Of a stretch of DNA of 64,000 nt, positions 57,901-64,000 are shown piece after piece. This DNA comes from Strongylocentrotus purpuratus (taxonomy: Eukaryota; Echinodermata; Echinoidea; Camarodonta; Strongylocentrotidae). The notes under the pieces were generated by a model. That model saw only the letters and a list, made by a program, of their open reading frames with translations. It did not search any database and was not told the DNA's origin. The position numbers and the translations under genes are program-made. The stretch covers positions 18,649,012-18,713,011 of the forward strand of contig NW_022145615.1 in the NCBI RefSeq assembly GCF_000002235.5, read 5' to 3'. Numbering within the stretch: position 1 is the stretch's first letter; the number at the start of each line of letters is the position of its first letter.

Positions 57901-60900
57901 GTTGTATCTTTTCTCTCATCTCATTGGCCGCGCCTGCGCTCATAGCTTGGTGCGCTTGTAATTGTGCTTATTAGTAATAACATGGCGCTTAATCCTCATT
58001 TGCATATGCGCACGGGAGATAATATGTCGAGATAATTGGTATTCTGAAAGTTGTTGTATCTTTTATCTTATCTTATCTTGCATGGTATTTACAACAATAT
58101 TTACAACAGGTAGGGGGTTGTTGTATCTTTCGTGGTGATATAATGGCGGCAATATTTCTTGCCCAGAACCAACTTTGTGCCAATAGACGAGTTAGAAGAA
58201 GATAATGTGTTGACCGGAAACATCAAAGATGAGAACTTTCTAAGAAATCAAATGCTAGGATAGGACTATTTTAATGCTCTCATCTTAACCAATATAGTGA
58301 AAGCGTGATTTGTCTTCATGATCCACATTCAACAGCGCATAATGATGACGCGCGTAATAAGTGCTCAAATAACTAATTACGCCCAAGATTAGTATGCGCT
58401 AGGCGCATCTTCAGATATGGCATAAAGTATTCCTATTGGTTGATCTACTTATCATGCTTATATAAAATAGATTTTGATTGGTAGGGTCCATAAAAATGGG
58501 CGTGTCATCAATGGTCAAAGATAAGATAGAGGCGGTCCTTCAAGAGATAACACAGGGATAAAACAATGTTCAGAATACCAACTTACAACAATATTAGCGC
58601 TGTGTTATCTCTGGAAGATACAACAAAAGATAACACAAAACTTACAACAATGTTCAGAATACCACCCCCTCACACACAAACAGCGCCTTGCCTATGTCAG
58701 CATGCATGGTATGCGTGCATAGCCATGGCACAGCTAGGCTTGGACATAGTTTCATTTGTGCTCTAGCATGTCTACCTTTAGCAAATTTATTATTGATCTA
58801 CACCTCTAATAATAATATCAGCTTATGAAATTGCTGTGAAAAGTTATTACTAAGCACTAATTTAAAAACTTATTAAAGATTTTACGGTTGAGAAATTTAT
58901 TATAAATCTACAGCTTTTAACTTTTTACTAATTCTGCCTGTCCTTGTATGTGTGTATATATGTCTTAGTTAATGTAATATCTATATTGTCAATATTTTGC
59001 TTTTAATTACTGAAGATTTTACTTTTGGGGTTACAGAAAAAGGGGACCAGCCTAAATAGGTCAATGGCCCTTTCTGGTCCCTCATATCCCTACTCCACCC
59101 ATTAATTATTTTTAGTGTTACAGTTGTTTTATTTGTTCTTATTATATTTTATATATATTGCATTTTGTATAATTGTATTTTGAATGTTATAATAATTGAT
59201 TGGATGTAAAATAAACTGAACTTGAACTTGAAACTTTAAAAGGCTTTAATAATATCAGATTAAGAAATTGCTGTGATGTTCAAAGTACTCAGGTACGAAT
59301 TCCTGTAATAAAAGAAGTAACAAAATAAAGCTGATATTATTAGAGCCTTTTAGAGGTGTATAATTATAGTCTAGATGTATAATATAATTGAGTCCCTATA
59401 TAGTGGCTTCGATGACGATAAAGGCCTATCTTTGACTTGCGAGAGTAACTTTAAATTAGTGCTAAGTAATACATTTTCACAGCAATTTCATAAGCTGATA
59501 TTATTATTAGAGGTTTAGATCTATAATAAATTTGCTAAAGGTATATACATGCTAGAGCACAAATGAAACATTGGCAAGCCTATGCCTATGCACGCCCACC
59601 ATGCGCTATGTGTTTGAAGCTAGAGCTCCCCCCCCCCCCCCACTCCGTGAACGGAGGGATTCCATGCGTGTTACCAAAATGTCAGGTTAAGGGGTACTTT
59701 TCAAGCACTAAAGTCCTGCTCGTAGTACAAAAAATTGACTTTATACACACCGGACTTAGGGGGTGTTTTCGAAAGGAGGAAACATGCATATGCGTACCCT
59801 AAATAACACTGAGTGGGGGAGGGGGGGGGGGGGGCGCTAGAGCTTCGCATCACCGTTTCGAATATCGCATCCGTAAAATCTTTAGCACGCGTAAAGCTTG
59901 TTATTGACAAGATGAGCTCTGATCGATTGGCTGTATGCAAATGAGTTCATACTGGGGTCTGGCACTCAAGTGGGAGAGAAAATGACGCGTACGGGGTAGC
60001 CCCCACAAATAAAAAAAAACAAAGACGATGCAATACATTATCAATAATTCATTGCATTTCCCCCGGTCCCAAACAGGAAAAAATCATCTGTGTGGTCATG
60101 CCTGAAACCTTAATGCTTGGCCGTACAGAAGAATTTTTCCTATTGGGGACCTGGGGGAAATGCAATGAATTATTGATAATTTATTTGTGGGGGCTGTCCC
60201 GTACCCTAGCGCCCTTTGCGGAAAGTCACGATCATCATGTGGCAAAGTGGCAAAGCGATTGTCTCGTAACTGTGAGGCCCCAGGATAAAAACTGTGTCGA
60301 TGTGCTATATTAGTGCCCTTTTGTAAGGCATTACTCATTAATAACAGTTATGACTTGCGGACGTAGGTCCCCTTGTTGATAATCATGATACACATACTTT
60401 AGCATTCACGCAAAAGAAACACTCGTGAATTGTTATTCAATAAATTCGTGGAATGTATACTTTTATCTAGATTGATTAGCAATAAATCATTGTCAAAATC
60501 ATTCCATACATTTGGGGTGAAAATTATTCCACCTCCATGACCAACAGTGTATATTCTGTAAAGGTTAATTCTGGATCACACGTAACTAATGTATGATGAT
60601 GGTGATGATGAAGAAGATGGTGGTAGTGGTGTAGGCCTGCATATGTTCTTATGGATAAGTCACCGGTCTGTATTTCACAAGGAACATGCATGGTTCGATT
60701 CCCTGCAATTGCACTGTAGCGTCATTTGGAAAGACATTAACCATGCAGAGGTGTCGTGGTCGAGTGGATATGCCAGCGGACTGTGGATCACAAGGTCCGC
60801 GGTTCAAGTCCCACCGCGGCACTAATGTCCTTTGGCAAGACATTGATCTACATCTGACACTCTCCACCCAGGTGTTAAATGGGTACCCGGTAGGATGCGA

Positions 60901-62217
60901 AAGTTAATGTGGTTTGATTAGCAATGGCGCTTGTAAAATGGCGACTGGCTAGAATGCTCCCCAGGGAGTGGAGAATGTGCATACCTTGTGTGCGGGTAAG
61001 CATGAATCCGATTACTGGGGTAATAATATGTGCTGCGCCTAGAAACAAAGTATGAGGCGCATTATAAATGTGAGCTATTATTATTATTATTATTATTATT
61101 AACGTGATTAGTATACATTTGCCTCACTCAACCCAGGTGCAGTAAATGGATACCCGAGATTCATTCCTTGAATGCATGATCACAGTAGTTATTGCAGGTG
61201 CTATAAAGCCTGGTAACTATACAAATTCCTTGACAAGCGCATAATCTGTTTTATCATTGTTATTGTTATGCCTCTGTCACTAAGTAGCCGGTGGCATTAT
61301 GTTTTCGGATTTTTTGTCCGTCTGTCCGTCCGCATGTCCGTACGTACGTTCCGTTCTCGTGATCGGGTTATCTCAAAAACTGAATGATCCATTCCTGCCA
61401 AACTAATTGGTTCATATATGCAGGCACGGGTGGCACGTGCCCCCCCCCCCCAATTTTTTAAAGATCGGTTGAACTTTTTTAGACCCCTCCACAAGACGTC
61501 GATCAATGACATGTATGTGCCCCCCCCCCCAAACTTCAAACTCTGGCTACGGCCCTGCATATATGTATCTTGCAGGGCTAATGAACTGATTAGATTTTGG
61601 GGTCACAAGATCATAGGTCACATGGCTCATTATGTATGCAGAAATAGCTCGTGATTGCGTTATCTCAAGAACCGATGGATGGATTCCTGCCAAGCTTAGG
61701 TCAAGTATGTATCTTGCAGAGCTAATGGACCAATTAGATATTGAGGTCACGAGGTAAAGAAAGGTCAAAGGTCACAGGACTCGTTATGTTTGCAAAAATA
61801 ACTCGTGATCACATTATCATTATGGCTAGAACCGATGGACAGATTACCAACAAACTCAGGACATGTATGTATCTTGCTGAGCCAATGAAGTGATTCGATT
61901 TTGGGGTCATGAGGTCAAAGGAGGCATTATTTTCGACTGCGCGCAGTCTAACATTCATCTAGGTATTATTATTATTACCCTAGCCTTAGTATGATAAGGA
62001 TGATGATGCATCTTACCGAAATTATCAAATGAAAGCTACAAAATATTGATAACATGAAATTCTACACTCCAAGCAATGCATTTGAAGAAAAAAAAAGGAC
62101 CTTACTTTTTGCACGTCTCTTGGGTACGTCGTAGGAAGGTTGGAAATCCTTTGTGTTATCATCACTACTAAAAGCCATCGGTCTTAAAAGTAAGCAAAGC
62201 ACCAGTATTCCATACAT
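54239..62217 (-). CDS. Single-pass WSC-domain receptor with tyrosine-rich tail (five exons, 420 residues)
   Basis: Exons on the - strand are 62217-62106, 56092-55808, 55543-55484, 55201-55112 and 54954-54239. All four junctions are phase 1 with GT-AG ends, and total coding length is 1263 nt. Residues 1-18 (MYGILVLCLLLRPMAFSS) look like a signal peptide; an in-frame TGA lies upstream at 62256-62254. Residues 39-132 form one WSC domain with 12 Cys. Residues 133-183 are a short linker from two small exons. Residues 194-217 are a transmembrane helix, followed by HRLSKH. The cytoplasmic tail of about 200 residues holds tyrosines in NEYLAPF (291), DYNYPDM (309/311), GYIVMD (334), VYYSS (352/353), VYYSAN (397/398) and AYIILDEN (414). 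WSC domains are putative carbohydrate binders, known from yeast wall sensors and Kremen. A cell-surface glycan sensor or adhesion receptor is my inference. Further exons in the 6-kb first intron cannot be excluded. Confidence 0.82.
55808..56092 (-). CDS. WSC domain exon
   Basis: A single 285-nt phase 1-1 exon encodes the whole module, from NGVYMGCYPQECLK to CGGFIGASFFYV. Twelve Cys are present (residues 44, 49, 67, 71, 87, 89, 91, 95, 109, 113, 121 and one shifted relative to the usual pattern is possible). The GCY start, CxxxCxxxGF centre and CGGxxxAS-FYV end are the WSC signature. A one-exon symmetric module is easily shuffled. Confidence 0.88.
56928..58666. mobile_element. Head-to-tail dimer of an 872-bp TIR element
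   Basis: Copy 1 is about 56928-57793 and copy 2 about 57800-58665. Equivalent points are 872 bp apart along the full length, with only scattered substitutions. Each copy starts GCGGTATTCTGAACCCTG and ends with AATGTTCAGAATACCACC. The ends are long composite inverted repeats containing TTGTTGTAA and GTGTTATCTTTTGTTGTATC words. Near the middle, ATGGCGGCAATATTTTTTGC opens a short frame with a run of Arg (RRVRRR), then broken fragments such as ITDENFLRYYML. This recalls the N-terminus of Harbinger/PIF transposases, so I infer a decayed or non-autonomous relative. Confidence 0.8.
58975..59233 (+). repeat. 3' end of an unidentified non-LTR element
   Basis: The hairpin-forming GGACCAGCC...TTTCTGGTCCC is followed by an AT-rich tail and ends TGAACTTGAACTTGAAAC. 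Short terminal tandem repeats of this kind are typical of CR1/L2-like 3' ends. It lies in the loop of the large inverted repeat. Confidence 0.5.
59997..60196. mobile_element. Small hairpin MITE inserted in inverted-repeat arm
   Basis: The ends GGGGTAGCCCCCACAAAT and ATTTGTGGGGGCTGTCCC are inverted repeats. The inner CAATAATTCATTGCATTTCC is repeated in inverted orientation as GGAAATGCAATGAATTATTG. GTAC flanks both sides (59989-59992 region and 60191-60194), suggesting a 4-bp target duplication. The left arm of the big inverted repeat lacks it. Confidence 0.7.
60749..61100 (+). mobile_element. tRNA-derived SINE, copy 3 (intact head)
   Basis: Head 60749-60822 keeps an A box (TGGTCGAGTGGATATGCC) and a B box (GCGGTTCAAGTCCC). 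It ends CCGCGGCACTAATGTCC. The body has CCAGGTGTTAAATGGGTACC and GCTCCCCAGGGAGTGGAG. The tail is GGCGCATTATAAATGTGAGC then (TAT)n. It is the best-preserved of three copies. The head has tRNA-like pairing, but the fused body marks it as a SINE. Confidence 0.85.
61362..61935 (+). repeat. Tandem repeat array of about 125-135 bp units
   Basis: Units share CTCGTGATC..GTTATCTCAA, GAACCGATGGA, ATTCCTGCCAA, TATGTATCTTGCAG, TTTTGGGGTCA and GGTCAAAGGTCACA words. At least three and a half units are visible, preceded by TTTTTTGTCCGTCTGTCCGT. The first unit is interrupted by a roughly 140-bp C-run-bearing insertion at about 61420-61559. Confidence 0.75.
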
Positions 62218-62555
62218 TCCTATATCTATATCGAACTTCTTTTTGCCAGCAGTTCACCGTGTAGAAGACAAAGTTATCGGTTTGGAAGTTTCCAAAACAT
62301 GGACCCGTCCTTTCTCAAAGCACCATTACATGTCACTCTGGTGTGTCAAAGCTAGCGCTAAACCATACTCGAAACAATATAGAAATTACGAATCAGAAAG
62401 ATGCGACCGTTGTTTCTAAAACACCACGTGATATACAAAATCACTTTATTCATAATGCTTTGATCAACTTCTCTTTTTCTAAACCACAATTCATTTTCGC
62501 AGCTCACTTTCTAAATTGATGGATCACACCACTTTGTCATTTACTCTGACATAAG

Positions 62556-62565
62556 TATATATAAT
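62556..62565 (-). promoter_or_regulatory. Possible TATA box of the WSC gene
   Basis: ATTATATATA on the - strand lies about 340 bp upstream of the start codon at 62217. A TATA box here would place transcription start near 62530 with an unspliced 5' UTR of about 300 nt. The sequence context alone cannot prove use. Confidence 0.2.
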
Positions 62566-62821
62566 AGCCTTCTTAAGGCGAAACTACAACTAGCCCGCGT
62601 AATTCGCCGCCATAGAAACTCACTTTGCCTTTTACATTTATTTACTATTGTTTTTATCCACCCCACCCCGCTTGACCCTTACATTTCATAAACGTTTTAT
62701 TGACATTTATTTCTCTTTGTATTATATTATGTTTTATACCCGTTTTTAATTTATTTTTTTGCAATTTTACAATTTTACCTCCACCCTTATCTGCATTTTG
62801 AAATATAAAAACTTGCTAGGA

Positions 62822-62995
62822 AGGGGGGGGGGGGGGAGAGGGGGGGGGGGTGGGGTGGGTAGTGAAAGAACAACACAATATAATTTTGCCCCCGCAAACG
62901 TGAAAATCGCGCCGACCGATTTTGCGCTCAGTGGGGGGAGGGGGGCGGGGGGGGGGGGGGGGGGGGGCTGGGGCCGGGGGGGGGGGGGGGGGGTA
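62822..62995 (+). repeat. Cluster of long poly(G) runs
   Basis: G runs at 62823-62836, 62841-62850 and several between 62932 and 62992, separated by single A, C or T interruptions. They have strong G-quadruplex potential on the + strand. Pro- and Gly-rich frames here are artefacts. Confidence 0.85.
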
Positions 62996-62999
62996 AGGA

Positions 63000-64000
63000 G
63001 TATTCATATTTTTAGGTTAACCCCCTAAACGCCCCACCCCCTGCGTACGCGTCTGATCCTACCTAAGAGGTCACGCCCTTTCGGCTCTCTATAGATGAAT
63101 TACAGATTGTAGAAAAAAAAAATCGCAATTAAGAAATTCTCTAACTTATCATGAATGAATCTCTATGTGTTATTACTTTTGTTCAAGTAGGCTCTAAACA
63201 GATAACATGAGCTTCATATTGTGTTAAAAAGAGCTTGTCTTTAAGAGCCACAATAAAACAGATCACTGAACATACAGAAAATGTAATGTAAATAACCTTT
63301 TTTTTTTAAATGTATTAACAAAATGAAAGGTATAAAAATCTGTATACTTACGGAGGAAAAGTAGATAAATAAAAATGTAAACATGCACGGCTAATTTAAA
63401 GCTATAGGATGAGTATTTCCCAGATATGAAGCGAATAACTTGCGTAATTTTCAACTTTTCAGAAAAAAAATCACGGTCTTAAATCCTTTAACTCATTTTC
63501 AGGTTTCTCCCCCTTTAATGCAAGATTCATCACTTTTACATGTGAATTTCACGAAAAATCCCTGAGGTGCAATAACAAATTGCTCAATATCATCGGGTTT
63601 TCCCCATGTTTTAAAGAAATAAATAATTGATATCAAAATACCATGGGACATGAGACAAATATGTATTATTTTCAGTCCTGAAAATTTGTCGTTTGAAAAT
63701 TTGTTTTTAAGAACTCTTTGCTCGTTCTGATGAGAAACCGTCTGATTCATTTTCTTTGAATATAAAGAATTAACTTTAATGAACATTGAAACAAAACATT
63801 AAAAAACTTCCCTATAATATGGCAAGTAACTAAGTGTGTTCCTAATATTCCACATTCATATATAAGGATTCCAGGTCGAAATTATTCGATAAAAAATGCT
63901 GAATATACATCTTCGCAAGTTAAACAAGGGCTTTATAAGCATGAAGTAGACAAATTGAAAGCTAAAATATTTCTTTGAAAGCGACATAAAACTGATAATT
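63000..64000. other. Upstream flank of WSC gene, nothing firm
   Basis: An AT-rich kilobase. A - strand frame at 63786-63499 ends in a peptide-like stretch (TWGKPDDIEQFVIAPQGFF), but I see no splice context or family match, so I do not call it a gene. Confidence 0.4.

Larger units (their letters stand above)
56560..60475. repeat. Large imperfect inverted repeat in WSC intron 1
   Basis: The left outer arm, about 56560-56927, matches the complement of about 59860-60475. Shared words include GGACCTACGTCC, AAAGGGCGCTAGGGTACGG-like, CACTTGAG..CCCCAGTATG and CATTTGCATACAGCCAATC. The inner arm 58667-58866 matches the complement of about 59445-59640 (AAATTAGTGCTAAGTAAT, CAGCAATTTCATAAGCTGAT). The arms are perhaps 75-80% alike by eye and are interrupted by later insertions. 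It resembles an old foldback-type element or an inverted duplication. Confidence 0.75.

Noticed and set aside
63499..63786. 95-codon - strand frame ending CKSDESCIKGGET
   Set aside because: No domain recognised, no splice sites evident, AT-rich start; not enough to call a gene.
1..64000. CRISPR array, operons or prokaryotic defence systems
   Set aside because: Spliced genes, LINEs, SINEs and MITEs show this is metazoan nuclear DNA; repeat arrays here lack regular spacers of CRISPR size.

Overview
This is a eukaryotic (metazoan) genomic window, not a prokaryotic one. Genes are split by GT-AG introns, exons are short, and most of the sequence is AT-rich intergenic or intronic DNA packed with transposable-element remnants, microsatellites and unusually long G/C homopolymers. 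The vertebrate-like gene set (MSH3, a SNX22/24-type sorting nexin), the single-pass WSC receptor and the mix of non-LTR elements (an RNase H-bearing I-superfamily element, L1/Tx1, and CR1/L2 with tRNA-derived SINEs) suggest a marine invertebrate deuterostome. My best guess is an echinoderm such as a sea urchin. This placement is an inference from content, not a database result.

Layout. (1) 58-7446, + strand: the last nine exons of MSH3, the mismatch-repair MutS-beta ATPase. They encode 375 residues including Walker A, Walker B and the H-loop, and the introns hold several repeats. (2) 7.5-16.9 kb: intergenic DNA with a TTAA-flanked piggyBac-like MITE, a second MITE, direct duplications and a degenerate telomere-like tract. 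(3) 28790-16888, - strand: a compact PX-domain sorting nexin (SNX22/24 type) with five recognisable exons, convergent with MSH3. Its introns hold three MITE families, tRNA-derived SINEs and a 185-210 bp repeat array. (4) 29.6-34.9 kb, - strand: a nearly complete I-superfamily non-LTR retrotransposon. ORF2 (endonuclease, reverse transcriptase, RNase H) is open over 1255 codons; ORF1 is broken by one frame change. (5) 35-49.5 kb: gene-poor, with a 5'-truncated but open L1/Tx1-type element at 42.94-45.83 kb. (6) 49543-49650, + strand: a candidate first coding exon that resembles a START-domain N-terminus. (7) 50.4-51.3 kb, - strand: a CR1/L2-type reverse transcriptase 3' fragment. (8) 62217-54239, - strand: a five-exon gene reconstructed here, encoding a 420-residue single-pass receptor with a signal peptide, one WSC domain, two short duplicated linker exons, a transmembrane helix and a tyrosine-rich cytoplasmic tail. 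Its 6-kb first intron contains a large imperfect inverted repeat into which a head-to-tail dimer of an 872-bp TIR element and a small hairpin MITE have been inserted.

The genes do not form a pathway: MSH3 acts in nuclear DNA repair, the sorting nexin on endosomal phosphoinositides, and the WSC protein probably at the cell surface. The most interesting items are the WSC receptor with its paired tyrosine motifs and duplicated linker exons, the nested transposon architecture in its first intron, and several non-autonomous DNA transposon families with multiple copies, some of which reveal their pre-insertion sites within the window.
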